In this document: positions 12,036-20,820 of the stretch, piece by piece
Numbering within the stretch: the stretch's first letter is position 1
How the letters are laid out: each line of letters starts with the position of its first letter
Source of the DNA: a virus
Virus record (IMG/VR): IMGVR_UViG_3300047667_000404
Location: 1 to 22,188 of that record
DNA length: 22,188 nucleotides
Direction: 5' to 3' (one strand)
The notes under the pieces: model-generated
The model's input: only the letters and a program-made list of their open reading frames with translations
The model's database searches: none
What the model was told of the DNA's origin: nothing
Program-made: the position numbers and the translations under genes

Positions 12036-13918
12036 TGGCAAACTACACAAGAAATACATTAACAGGGGATTTAGCTCCTGTAAATGCAGAGCTAGAAAAA
12101 GTACAACAGTCTATAGCAGATAAGCTAGATAGAAACCCTTCTACGGGGCAAGCCAATCAACTTGATAATACATTAGATGCCAACAACAATAGAATTATAA
12201 ACCTCCCAGCACCTTCTCATCCTAATGACCCTGCTAGATTAAAAGATTTAACAGCAAGTACTAACAGTTCTATTCTTCCTCCTCAAGAATCACAGACAAA
12301 TAAATATCTAAGAACAGATGGTAGTGCAGCGTATTGGGATGTAATTGTAAAAGCTACTGTTGGTTTGAGTAATGTAGATAATACAAGTGATGTTAATAAA
12401 CCAATCAGTACTCTCACTCAAAATGCTCTGGATTTAAAAACTAATGTAGCTATTACAACAACAAGCTTAATAAGTAGTACTGTTGTATACGAACCAGCTA
12501 CAGTTATTAATACTAGTGGGTTTGCTACAAGCGGAGACACATTAGGTGCAGGTTGGAAACAAAATGGCGTAACAAGTCAACCAGTAAGCCAAAGCCCTGT
12601 ACAGCTTAACGGGTTTACGTTAAATGATGCAAACGGAAATCAATGGTCTTGGGTAGGTGGTGCAGTTGCAAGCAACATGACTATACTAATACCCTCTATG
12701 TTCTCAACTCTTCAAGCTGCTATTGATTTTATTCATCCAAAGGCGAATATATCCACAGGAATATTAGTTAACCTGCAAATAGAATCATCCCATACAGAAG
12801 CAACAGGTCTGCTAATTACTGGCGGGGACTACAGCCACTTTGTTATTACATCGGTTGATGCCACTGTGCCCGTTAGTATTCAAAACAACGGTAATCAAGG
12901 ATTTGACGGAAAGGGTTCACACTTCTTTTTTGAAAACTGTACAACGCCAATATTTTCTTGTTTGTTTGATGCACAGACAAGTGGAGGGAGGTATGCAGCA
13001 GGAATTACTGTTAGAAATGGGGTATTAAGAGTAGACGCGGGAGCGGGTTTAATTAATGTAGGTATGCCACAACTAACAGCATCCCCCGCAAATACCTTGG
13101 AAACACAGTTTGGTTATAATTGTTTAGTATGGAATAACAGCCGCGCTTTGCTGAATGGTGCTGTTTTTACTGGTGCAGCACAAAGAAACCTATGGGTAAC
13201 ACGTAGCAGTTTTGTCACAGCAGCGACAGCAATCTTGTCAGGCTCAAGAGCAGATGGAAGCGTAACAGGTAATGATGGTAATATTTATTGTACTCGTGGC
13301 AGTCACATTAACGCAGAGTATGCAGACCTTAAAAACGCTGCAAATAGGGCAATTACTTGTACACGTTCCTTTGTAAACGCAGAAGAAGCAGACACAAGCG
13401 GCACAACAAACGAAGAATTAGTTGTTGGGCGTGGTGGAGTTATAAATGCTTTTGGTACTAAGACATCAAACGCAACAGGAAGCTCATTTCCATACACTCC
13501 TTCAGTTTTAGATTTAGGTGGTAACTCAGAATTTAACACCCCTAACGGCTCTGGTATAATTTATTCAGAGCAAGCTAGCCAATGGCCTTCAAGATTGTTT
13601 TCTACGCAGACATTAGACGTTAGACAGCCAACAGGCGGTTTAGAAGTTAGCACACGAACAAACATAACATTAGTATTTGTTGACAGTAGTGAGCTTGCGG
13701 GAACAATAACTTTTGCAGATACGTTTTTAGACACAAACTATTCAGCAGTTTCGGCAATGACAGTTGCACCACCATCACCAAGACGTGCAGCAGGTGTAAT
13801 GAGATTTAGAAATAAAACTACAACATCAATAACTGCGTCATTGTTTGCGGAAAGTGGTACATTTGTTTCAGGTGACACTTGCCAAATAACTGCACAGTTA
13901 CTTGGACGCTGGAAGTAG
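12035..13918 (+). CDS. Tail fibre/tail spike protein 1, 627 aa
   Basis: Receptor-binding virion protein. Residues 1-75 form an adaptor seen in several podophage fibres (IADKLDRNPST, LDANNNRIINLPAPSHPNDP, ARLKDL). A fibre repeat of the type L-P-x-Q...K-Y-L-x-T-D-G-x-A-x-W spans 81-101, followed by VGLSNVDNTSDVNKPIS (109-125), a segment common in fibre shafts. The remainder (about 210-550) has the Gly/Asn/Ala-rich short strands of a right-handed beta-helix, consistent with a trimeric spike, possibly carbohydrate-degrading. No catalytic residues can be assigned. C-terminal 60-70 residues (DTFLDTNYSAVSAMTVAP) look like a distinct knob domain. Confidence 0.85.
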   Translation: MANYTRNTLTGDLAPVNAELEKVQQSIADKLDRNPSTGQANQLDNTLDANNNRIINLPAPSHPNDPARLKDLTASTNSSILPPQESQTNKYLRTDGSAAYWDVIVKATVGLSNVDNTSDVNKPISTLTQNALDLKTNVAITTTSLISSTVVYEPATVINTSGFATSGDTLGAGWKQNGVTSQPVSQSPVQLNGFTLNDANGNQWSWVGGAVASNMTILIPSMFSTLQAAIDFIHPKANISTGILVNLQIESSHTEATGLLITGGDYSHFVITSVDATVPVSIQNNGNQGFDGKGSHFFFENCTTPIFSCLFDAQTSGGRYAAGITVRNGVLRVDAGAGLINVGMPQLTASPANTLETQFGYNCLVWNNSRALLNGAVFTGAAQRNLWVTRSSFVTAATAILSGSRADGSVTGNDGNIYCTRGSHINAEYADLKNAANRAITCTRSFVNAEEADTSGTTNEELVVGRGGVINAFGTKTSNATGSSFPYTPSVLDLGGNSEFNTPNGSGIIYSEQASQWPSRLFSTQTLDVRQPTGGLEVSTRTNITLVFVDSSELAGTITFADTFLDTNYSAVSAMTVAPPSPRRAAGVMRFRNKTTTSITASLFAESGTFVSGDTCQITAQLLGRWK

Positions 13919-13970
13919 TTTTATTTGTAAGACTAACTAATAAACTTATATCAAATTTACAGGAAAAAGA

Positions 13971-16085
13971 ATGGCAAGATATACAAAGACAGGAACTCCT
14001 AATACAATAGGAGAATTGGATTCACAATTGGATTTGATATCAACAGCTATAGCAGATACTCTTTCTCGTAAAGGAGATACTCCTAATCAGATGGAAGCAA
14101 GTATTGATATGAATAGCAATTCTATTCTTAATCTACCTGCTCCTGCCTCTGCAAATTCTCCTGTAAGACTTGCGGATTTAAACGCAGCAGAAATTGGAGC
14201 ACTTGCTGGCTTAAACCTACAAAAAGAATTTAGCTACACAATTGGTGCAGGTCAGACATTAGTGTCAGTATCTCTATCTGCATTTAACTCTTCTTATTTT
14301 ATCTCCACACCTAGCACTCTTGGTGGAAAGCTTGTTCTTAATACAGACTACGTAATTGTTAGTGGCAGTCAAATACAATTTCTTAATACATTCCCTGCAA
14401 ACAGCATCCTAACAGAAGTAGGAATTGCTACAGACCAGACAGTTGTAGACAGAGAAGCTACAGCCATTACTAAATACTTCAAAGCAGAAGACTTTGGATT
14501 TACTCATGTAAACTCAGCAGCAGCTAACCTCATAGCCCTTACAGCCGCTTACACAGCTTGTGATGAAGGTGGTGTTGTTACTATCAATCAAAAAGAAAAC
14601 TTTTCTTGTAGTAGACTTAATGTTACAGGTGGTAAAGAGTTTGAAATAGAAATTAATGGTGTAGGTAAGTGGATTGTAGCAACAGAACGAGCTATAACCA
14701 TCGTACAGCCCTTTCAAAATATTCTCTCTGTTAGTGCTATAGACCTTGTTGTTCTTACTGTCAATGGCTCTACAGTTGATGTTATTAGGCTTACAGTAAG
14801 TGATTCTAGTACATACGCTAAAGGGGATGCAGTAAAAGTATTTAATGATGAGCTTGATGTTTTTGACGGTAGAAGTAACAGACGTAAGGGTGAGTTTGCA
14901 GAAGTAATAGATGTAGCAAGTGGCTTTATCTATCTTACTTGCAGACTTGAAGATGTTTATAATACAGCTAACAACGTTCGTGTAGCCCGTATGAGTAAGA
15001 AACGTTTTTCTTTTAAAGGAAACTTTGTAAGCAACATTACTAATACGGAAGATGTTATAAACTTAGAAGGAATATACAAGCCTACTATTACATTAGACGT
15101 TGAGAATCATGGCAAGATTGTAGTTAATTTAAAAAGTAGTTATTTAGGTAATTACTATCTATCAGGTACAGGCTATACAGATAACACAGGAAGTCTTGGT
15201 TATTTAGCTAATGATGCAGCAGGTTATCACAATGTATATCATGCACCTTTTGGTAAGTTCTTTCGTCACGTAGTTACATCTAATGCAACAGGTGTTACAA
15301 GTGGAGTAGATAGCCCTGAAGACTATGGCCCTACTCGTGGTATGACTATACGAGATGGTATTTCTATTGGCGCATTAGGTGCTCCTTGGGATGACCATGA
15401 TGGAGCGAGACGCACACAGTTTATTAATTGTAAGAGTCTTGACCCCCTACGTAGTTCTGCAACCTACCCTTGTACTTTCCAGCTAAGAGGAAGAGATACT
15501 AAGATAATTGGAGGGGAAACTGTTGGGCCTACACCTGTTATAAACAATGATTATGCTCATATTAGATTTGGGGATACAGCATCAGGACAAATTCAGATAA
15601 ATGACCCTACGTGTGTAACTGCTGTTATTGGTTTAACTTTTATTGTACCTCCTTCTTCCAATTTGAGAGGTGAGTTATCTGTAAGTATCAATGGTGGTAA
15701 TGTACGTCTAGTCCAACCACAGAGTTTAGTTGAAATACAGAACATGAATATGCAAATGACAGGCACAACGCTTGAAGCTACAGGTGCTAATGTTAATTTT
15801 ACACAATTGTTTGATTTAACAAACGCAAAGTTATATTTAAGTAATGTAACGGTAAAGGTTACCGGCACAGGTGGTAATGCAAGAGCAGTAAGACTTAATA
15901 CAAATGGTAAGGTGATGGGACAAGTATACTTAGATGTGAGTGGTGTGACGTACACATCAGGTGTCCTTTCTGAAAGCACAGGTAATTCTAGTTTCTTAAC
16001 GCTAGTTAATGCGGGAGGTTCTGCTGGTAGTTTAGTTAATGGCGGTTCTTTTGATTTTGTTAGCAACACTATTGTAACGTTGTAA
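13971..16085 (+). CDS. Tail spike protein 2, 704 aa
   Basis: A second receptor-binding candidate. Residues 1-72 are paralogous to spike 1: IADTLSRKGDTPNQ, IDMNSNSILNLPAPASANSP, VRLADL. Residues 85-160 (FSYTIGAGQTLVSVSL, LNTDYVIVSGSQIQF) resemble the beta domain that follows the tail-attachment region in T7-type fibres. From about 169 (YFKAEDFGFTHVNSAAANL, then AAYTACDEGGVVTIN) the sequence has the entry pattern of a right-handed beta-helix tailspike. The gene begins 52 bases after spike 1 with an AGGA site; nothing else is seen in the gap. Specific enzyme activity cannot be read from the sequence. Confidence 0.85.
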   Translation: MARYTKTGTPNTIGELDSQLDLISTAIADTLSRKGDTPNQMEASIDMNSNSILNLPAPASANSPVRLADLNAAEIGALAGLNLQKEFSYTIGAGQTLVSVSLSAFNSSYFISTPSTLGGKLVLNTDYVIVSGSQIQFLNTFPANSILTEVGIATDQTVVDREATAITKYFKAEDFGFTHVNSAAANLIALTAAYTACDEGGVVTINQKENFSCSRLNVTGGKEFEIEINGVGKWIVATERAITIVQPFQNILSVSAIDLVVLTVNGSTVDVIRLTVSDSSTYAKGDAVKVFNDELDVFDGRSNRRKGEFAEVIDVASGFIYLTCRLEDVYNTANNVRVARMSKKRFSFKGNFVSNITNTEDVINLEGIYKPTITLDVENHGKIVVNLKSSYLGNYYLSGTGYTDNTGSLGYLANDAAGYHNVYHAPFGKFFRHVVTSNATGVTSGVDSPEDYGPTRGMTIRDGISIGALGAPWDDHDGARRTQFINCKSLDPLRSSATYPCTFQLRGRDTKIIGGETVGPTPVINNDYAHIRFGDTASGQIQINDPTCVTAVIGLTFIVPPSSNLRGELSVSINGGNVRLVQPQSLVEIQNMNMQMTGTTLEATGANVNFTQLFDLTNAKLYLSNVTVKVTGTGGNARAVRLNTNGKVMGQVYLDVSGVTYTSGVLSESTGNSSFLTLVNAGGSAGSLVNGGSFDFVSNTIVTL

Positions 16086-16094
16086 AGAGTACTT

Positions 16095-16580
16095 ATGTCA
16101 AAATACAAAGCAGATAATGGAATACAACTAACACAAGGCTTGTTCTATGAGTTTAACAAGCCAGATGCGCCCTACACTCTCCGCTCAGAAGACTACGTAT
16201 CTCAAAAAGGGATAGAGTACAAAAGTGTTAGTGCTTTGTATAGAGACTGTAACAGTGAGTATGAAGCAGCTATTAAGATTGTAGAAAGCTGGGAGCATTG
16301 GAAAAAGCTTTGTTCTTTGGATTGGTTTGTTAAGGGGCATGTGACGAGCGCAGGATTAAAGTATCAAGGGCTTGATGATTGGAAAGAAGAACAAGAGTTA
16401 CGTAAGAAAGCTGAGAGTGAAAGTATTCTTATGAAAGAAGTGGGTAATGGTAATGTTACTGCTGCTAAGTTTATATACGAGCAGCAAGGTAAACAGGCTG
16501 CTAAAGGCAGACCAGAAACAAAGAAGCCTAAAGCGAAGGTAAGTAATGTAGAGAGTTTGTATGCGAAGGTTAAACGATGA
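16095..16580 (+). CDS. Terminase small subunit-like protein, 161 aa
   Basis: Likely DNA-recognition subunit of the packaging motor. The N-terminal half has helices (ALYRDCNSEYEAAIKIVESW) and the middle SLDWFVKGHVTSAGLKYQGL followed by a helix with LRKKAESESILMKEVGNGNV and AAKFIYEQQGKQAAKGRP; the G-N-V-x-A-A-K-F-x-Y-E-Q pattern ahead of a K-G-R-P is typical of phage small terminases. C-terminus is lysine-rich (KKPKAKVSNVESLYAKVKR). It precedes the one-TM protein and the large subunit, the same order as T7 genes 18, 18.5 and 19. Confidence 0.75.
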   Translation: MSKYKADNGIQLTQGLFYEFNKPDAPYTLRSEDYVSQKGIEYKSVSALYRDCNSEYEAAIKIVESWEHWKKLCSLDWFVKGHVTSAGLKYQGLDDWKEEQELRKKAESESILMKEVGNGNVTAAKFIYEQQGKQAAKGRPETKKPKAKVSNVESLYAKVKR

Positions 16581-16906
16581 GTGCTGAAGTGGGAGGACTT
16601 GCTTTACTCCTCAAGTACGTATGGTTGCCTACTATTGGTTTATTAGGTTGGTTTACTAAAGGATATTTAAACAAGTTGGATGCAAGACAGTCTCTCTCTG
16701 AACAGAAACTAGGAGAGCTGGAATTGAAACTTAATAAACACTATTATGATAAAGAGGAAATACAGCAACACATAGTACTTCCTTTACAGACAAGCATTAC
16801 AGAGACAAGAGAAGAGTTAAAAGCCACTAGCAAGATGATTGCTGAGATACATAGTGACATGAGACTCCTTACATTTAAGATACTAGGCAAGGACAGTAGT
16901 GAATGA
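16577..16906 (+). CDS. One-TM coiled-coil protein, possible spanin or lysis accessory, 109 aa
   Basis: N-terminal hydrophobic segment LALLLKYVWLPTIGLLGWF (about 8-26) is followed by basic residues and a long helical region with coiled-coil character (SLSEQKLGELELKLNKHY, TSITETREELKATSKM). The T7 i-spanin (gp18.5, Rz-like) also lies between small and large terminase genes and has one N-terminal TM plus a coiled coil, so this is a candidate. Against that: basic residues follow the TM, which by the positive-inside rule would place the coil in the cytoplasm, and no embedded lipoprotein partner is seen. Overlaps both neighbours as ATGA. Confidence 0.6.
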   Translation: MSAEVGGLALLLKYVWLPTIGLLGWFTKGYLNKLDARQSLSEQKLGELELKLNKHYYDKEEIQQHIVLPLQTSITETREELKATSKMIAEIHSDMRLLTFKILGKDSSE

Positions 16907-18516
16907 GTATTGATAACATAAGAGAAGAGTGTGAAGACAGCTTATACACATACGCTCAAATTATGTTTCCTAATCGGTACTTTGGTGACTTGCACAGAGA
17001 GATGTTTATGTTTTTTGAGCAGTCTCTTAATGGAGCGCTTACAGGCGGTGAAGGTGATAATGCAGCAGCCTTAGTACCTCGTGACCATCAGAAGAGTTTT
17101 TGTATTGCTGTAGCATGTAGTTGGGCTATTACTAAGTTTCCTTGGTTTACTGTTACATATGTTTCTTCTAACCCTACGTTGTCACAAAGACAGCTTACTG
17201 TTATTAAGAATATATTTAAGAGTGAAGCGCATAGAGAGCTATGGCCTGAGATGTTGAATTATGAAATACATCCTAGAACTAAAGACTACGAACATAAGCC
17301 TACAGGCACTTGGACTATTAGTGAAATAGCTATAGACCACCCTGAACGCCCTAAGAGTGAGAAAGACCCTACAGTAGCCGCAACAAGTGCAAAAAGTACA
17401 AACACTGGTGCTCACTACAAGATGTGTATATTTGATGACTTAGTAACTAACGAAAACTACCGAAGTGCAGCAGAGCGAGAAGACATTAAAGAGGTATATC
17501 AGTCTTATGCTTCAATTGCTACAACAGGTAGTATTAAGTGGATGGTAGGGACTAGGTATGGAGATAATGACCTCTACGGAGACTTGAAAGAAAAAGAATA
17601 CGAAGTGTTTGATGATGAAGGTAATTGCACAGAGACAAGACCCCTTTGGAAGTGGTTTGAACGCACAGTAGAAGACAGTAAGCATAAAGATGGGAGTGGT
17701 ACGTTTGTATGGCCTAGACAGCAAATGCCTGATGGCAACTGGTATGGCTTTAACAGAACAGAATTAAGTAAGAAACGTAGTGAAGCATTTAACTTAACAC
17801 TCTATTACTGCCAGTACTACAACGACCCTAATGCAGCAGCCGTAGACAAGATTACTAACGATTGCTTTATGTATATGCAGCCTAAGATGTTAGAACAACG
17901 ACAAGGTAAGTGGTGGTATGGTAATAAAGAACTTAAAGTGTTTTGTGGTATGGATTTGGCTTTTAGTGAAGGCAGCGGAGCTAAGAAAGTTAAACGAGAT
18001 TACACAGCCATTGCAGTTATTGCATGGGATGCAGATGGGTATCTATACGTACTCGACTTACAACGCTTCCAAACAGCAGACGCTAGAGTTTATTACGATA
18101 AAGTAATACAGATGCACCAATACTGGAACTTTAGAGATGTAACTGTAGAGACTAACGCTGGTGGTAATGTAATAGCTAACTTTGTACAGGATGAGATACG
18201 TAAAGCTGGTGAGACTCTTGTAGTTAAGCACCAAACTAAGAACCAAAGGGAAGGAAGCAAGGAGGAGCGTAATGCTCAACTGTTTGAACCTTTGTATCGA
18301 GGTAAGAGCGTCTATCATACTAAAGGTGGATACACCAGACTCTTAGAAGAAGAATTGAGACTAAACAAGCCCCCACATGATGATTTAAAAGATGCCTTAT
18401 GGATAGCTGTTACTAACAGTACACGAATGAGTAAGCCTAAGTTTGCAACTAACAGAAACAAGAACGTAGTAAGTGCAGAGAGTAGGTTTTTAAATAGAGG
18501 AAGAAAGAGAGCTTAA
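16903..18516 (+). CDS. Terminase large subunit, 537 aa
   Basis: Packaging ATPase and nuclease. The ATPase has a Walker A-like VPRDHQKSF (58-66, K64), Walker B MCIFDDL (174-180, D178/D179) and coupling segment VGTRYGDND (215-223). The RNase H-like nuclease shows GMDLAFS (D351), RDYTAIAV (D366), VTVETNAGG (E416) and PHDDLKDALW (D493/D494/D497). The Walker A lacks the classical GKS/T glycine, as is common for terminases of the T7-type and related phages. Length is normal (T7 gp19, 586). Starts by an ATGA overlap and ends in TAATG with the portal gene, so packaging motor and portal are co-expressed. Confidence 0.96.
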   Translation: MSIDNIREECEDSLYTYAQIMFPNRYFGDLHREMFMFFEQSLNGALTGGEGDNAAALVPRDHQKSFCIAVACSWAITKFPWFTVTYVSSNPTLSQRQLTVIKNIFKSEAHRELWPEMLNYEIHPRTKDYEHKPTGTWTISEIAIDHPERPKSEKDPTVAATSAKSTNTGAHYKMCIFDDLVTNENYRSAAEREDIKEVYQSYASIATTGSIKWMVGTRYGDNDLYGDLKEKEYEVFDDEGNCTETRPLWKWFERTVEDSKHKDGSGTFVWPRQQMPDGNWYGFNRTELSKKRSEAFNLTLYYCQYYNDPNAAAVDKITNDCFMYMQPKMLEQRQGKWWYGNKELKVFCGMDLAFSEGSGAKKVKRDYTAIAVIAWDADGYLYVLDLQRFQTADARVYYDKVIQMHQYWNFRDVTVETNAGGNVIANFVQDEIRKAGETLVVKHQTKNQREGSKEERNAQLFEPLYRGKSVYHTKGGYTRLLEEELRLNKPPHDDLKDALWIAVTNSTRMSKPKFATNRNKNVVSAESRFLNRGRKRA

Positions 18517-20276
18517 TGATTACACTCAATTACAGCAAAAAACCCAAATTAGCAAATGAGATTGCATTGTATAAGCACGAATGGAACAGTGTACGTACAA
18601 GTGCTTGTGATATGTGGGCAGAGATTGATAGTTACATACACGCTACAGATACTTCTATGCTAGAAGGTGGTGAGTTCTTTGACCACAAGACGTTTATTCC
18701 TATTATATCTGAGATACATGAAGACCTAATAGCTATTATATTCTCCACTGTATTTCCACATGAGGATTGGCTTAGTTGGAAAGGTTATGATGCTAAGGCT
18801 ATTGCTACAGAGAAACGTAGAAAGCTTATTTCCATGATTAAACAAGTACATGCACTTAACGGATTTAGTACTACTTTCCGTAAAGTTATTGATGACTTAG
18901 TGCGGTATGGCAACTGCTTTGTAAAGGTGGATTTTGTTAATGAAACAGAAATGGAAGAAGGGAAAATTGTTACTGGTTTCCTTGGCCCTAAACCTGTTCG
19001 TATTAGCCCTTATGATATTGTTTTTAATCCAACTTTTTCAGAATTTAAGAAGACACCGAAAATCATCACAAGCCTCCTCCCAACAGGAGAGTTTAAAGAG
19101 TTCATAGATAACTTAGGCGATAAGAGTGAGATAGATGATGCAAAGCTTAGTCTCTTACTTAATCGTAGAGCAGGAGCTAGTACAGACAACTCAGACAGAT
19201 ATAAAGATGCACAATACCTGCCAGCAGGGTTTGGTACTATTAAAGAATACTACACAAGTGGCATGATTGAGTTGTTGTGGTTCTATGGGGACATATACGA
19301 TGAAGAAACACAAAAAGTACACAAGGGTAGATGCGTTATAGTTGTTGATGGCAACACTGTTGTATATGACGGATTTGAACCTAAGACTAAAATATTTAAA
19401 GGTAGCTGGAAGCCTCGTCCTGATAGTTTGTGGAGTCAAGGCCCGTTAGACAATCTAATTGGTATTAACTACATGATTAACCACAGAGAGAACTCTAAGA
19501 ACGATTCGATTGATAAGTTTGCCAATCCAGATAGAGCTTATGTAGGTGATGTAGAAGAGATATATGACGAAGTAACAGGTCAAACTAAGTACATTATGCC
19601 TGAAGGTGGAAGTGTACAAGACATTGTTCCTGATGCAACTGTATTGACGTATGACAACCAAATAACAATGCACACGGAGATGGCACGTAGAGCAGCACGT
19701 ATTCCTCAACAGTTAACAGGCTTTAAGACTTCAGGAGAAAAGACAGCTTTCGAAGTACAGAACTTAAATGATGGTGCTTTTAGAGGCTTTATTAATAAGG
19801 CTATGCAGTTTGAAGAAGATGTTATTGAGCCTTGTGTTACAGCAGAGTTACGGGTGGCAAGAGAAAACTTTAGTACGGTTATTAGTGTCTTAGAAGAAGA
19901 TGAAGAAGGTATTATTAGTGTATTAGAAGTGACAGAGGAAGACCTTAGCAGTAATGGTAAGCTTATACCCTTTGGAGCAAGACGCTTTGCACGTAACCTA
20001 CAACAGCTTGCAGCATTACAAAACTTACAACAAAGTGGTATGTATCAGATATTTGGTAAGCACTTCAACACATACGATTTAGCTCGTGTATGGGAGACTT
20101 TGAATGGCTTTGAGAACTATCAAGTAATTAAGAAGTTTGCTGCTATAGATGAAGCTATGGAAGAGGAGGAAGCAACAATGCTTGCACAGCAAGAGATGGA
20201 GCAGAATATGTCACAACCAAGTCCAATAGAAATGCAGATGGATGCTGAGATGGAACAGGAGATGGGTAATGAGTGA
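18516..20276 (+). CDS. Portal (head-tail connector) protein, 586 aa
   Basis: Assigned as the dodecameric portal through which DNA enters the head. Supporting features: position immediately after large terminase and before scaffold and capsid, length, an N-terminal wing region (ALYKHEWNSVRTSACDMWAE, LIAIIFSTVFPHEDWLSW), a central part with PDSLWSQGPLDNLIGINYMI (matching portal stem/crown helices) and RIPQQLTGFKTSGEKTAFEV near 395-415, and an acidic, Met/Gln-rich C-terminus (EEEEATMLAQQEMEQNM) after the barrel region. Such M/Q/E-rich ends are typical in podophage portals. Confidence 0.9.
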   Translation: MITLNYSKKPKLANEIALYKHEWNSVRTSACDMWAEIDSYIHATDTSMLEGGEFFDHKTFIPIISEIHEDLIAIIFSTVFPHEDWLSWKGYDAKAIATEKRRKLISMIKQVHALNGFSTTFRKVIDDLVRYGNCFVKVDFVNETEMEEGKIVTGFLGPKPVRISPYDIVFNPTFSEFKKTPKIITSLLPTGEFKEFIDNLGDKSEIDDAKLSLLLNRRAGASTDNSDRYKDAQYLPAGFGTIKEYYTSGMIELLWFYGDIYDEETQKVHKGRCVIVVDGNTVVYDGFEPKTKIFKGSWKPRPDSLWSQGPLDNLIGINYMINHRENSKNDSIDKFANPDRAYVGDVEEIYDEVTGQTKYIMPEGGSVQDIVPDATVLTYDNQITMHTEMARRAARIPQQLTGFKTSGEKTAFEVQNLNDGAFRGFINKAMQFEEDVIEPCVTAELRVARENFSTVISVLEEDEEGIISVLEVTEEDLSSNGKLIPFGARRFARNLQQLAALQNLQQSGMYQIFGKHFNTYDLARVWETLNGFENYQVIKKFAAIDEAMEEEEATMLAQQEMEQNMSQPSPIEMQMDAEMEQEMGNE

Positions 20277-20547
20277 GTTTAAGATTCCTAAGTTTCTATC
20301 AAAAGAATTTAATAGTTCAACACCTGAAATGCAAACAGAATTAGTAGCTGATTATAAAGCATGGTATGACAAAGATATGACTGCTATGTGGATTAGAGGG
20401 TTTAATGCAAGGATTGAAGATTTGATTAGTCAAGAAGAGTCTCTTGCTCCTACTACAAGTTTTGAATTTCAACATCAAGTAATTGCTAATCGAGCAGAGC
20501 GATTAATACTACGTTCTTTAATCAAAGAAATGAATTACAAAGTATAA
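20269..20547 (+). CDS. Hypothetical head-module protein, 92 aa
   Basis: The start at 20269 (MSEFKIPKFLSKEF) has GGAGA seven bases upstream and overlaps the portal stop by eight bases; an ATG 27 bases upstream would sit deeper in the portal gene. Mostly helical (MQTELVADYKAWYDKDMTAM, FNARIEDLISQEESL, RAERLILRSLIKEM). Not recognised; position suggests a virion or assembly role. Confidence 0.7.
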   Translation: MSEFKIPKFLSKEFNSSTPEMQTELVADYKAWYDKDMTAMWIRGFNARIEDLISQEESLAPTTSFEFQHQVIANRAERLILRSLIKEMNYKV

Positions 20548-20557
20548 CAGAGGTAAT

Positions 20558-20704
20558 ATGTCTAAAGGTTTATACGCAAATATAAATGCAAAGAAAAAAA
20601 GAATCGCTGCTGGTAGTGGTGAGAAGATGAAGAAGAAAGGAGCTAAAGGCGCTCCCACCGATAAACAATTTACTAGGGCTGCTAAAACAGCTAAGAAGAA
20701 ATAA
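20558..20704 (+). CDS. Small lysine-rich phage protein, 48 aa
   Basis: Read directly; GAGGT precedes the ATG. The product begins SKGLYANINAKKKRIAAGSG, contains EKMKKKGAKGAPTDKQF and ends AAKTAKKK: 16 Lys/Arg against two acidic residues. The phrase K-G-L-Y-A-N-I-x-x-K-x-x-R-I-x-x-G-S-G-E-K-M with a following K-G-A-P-T is recurrent in small proteins next to the portal/capsid genes of many phages; role unproven. Likely binds DNA or head components. Confidence 0.8.
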   Translation: MSKGLYANINAKKKRIAAGSGEKMKKKGAKGAPTDKQFTRAAKTAKKK

Positions 20705-20706
20705 TT

Positions 20707-20811
20707 ATGATGGGTAAAAAGACTACATACAAACCAGCTAAGAAGGCTCCTGCTCCTAAAGCAAAGAAGCCAGCTATGTCTAAAACTTCAATGAAAATGA
20801 AAAAGAAATAG
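20707..20811 (+). CDS. Histone-H1-tail-like peptide, 34 aa
   Basis: Read directly; two adjacent ATGs (20707, 20710). The product has 13 Lys, no acidic residues, and a K-P-A-K-K-A-P-A-P-K-A-K-K-P-A stretch like the tails of H1-type proteins. It begins three bases after the previous stop and ends nine bases before the scaffold start. Weak ribosome site (AAGAAG). Probably disordered and nucleic-acid-binding. Confidence 0.55.
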   Translation: MMGKKTTYKPAKKAPAPKAKKPAMSKTSMKMKKK

Positions 20812-20820
20812 GAATTATTA

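Noticed and set aside
15593-16108. 171-codon leftward frame opposite the end of spike 2
   Set aside because: Rich in Pro/Thr/Leu as expected from antisense of a beta-rich gene; no ribosome site and against the transcription direction.
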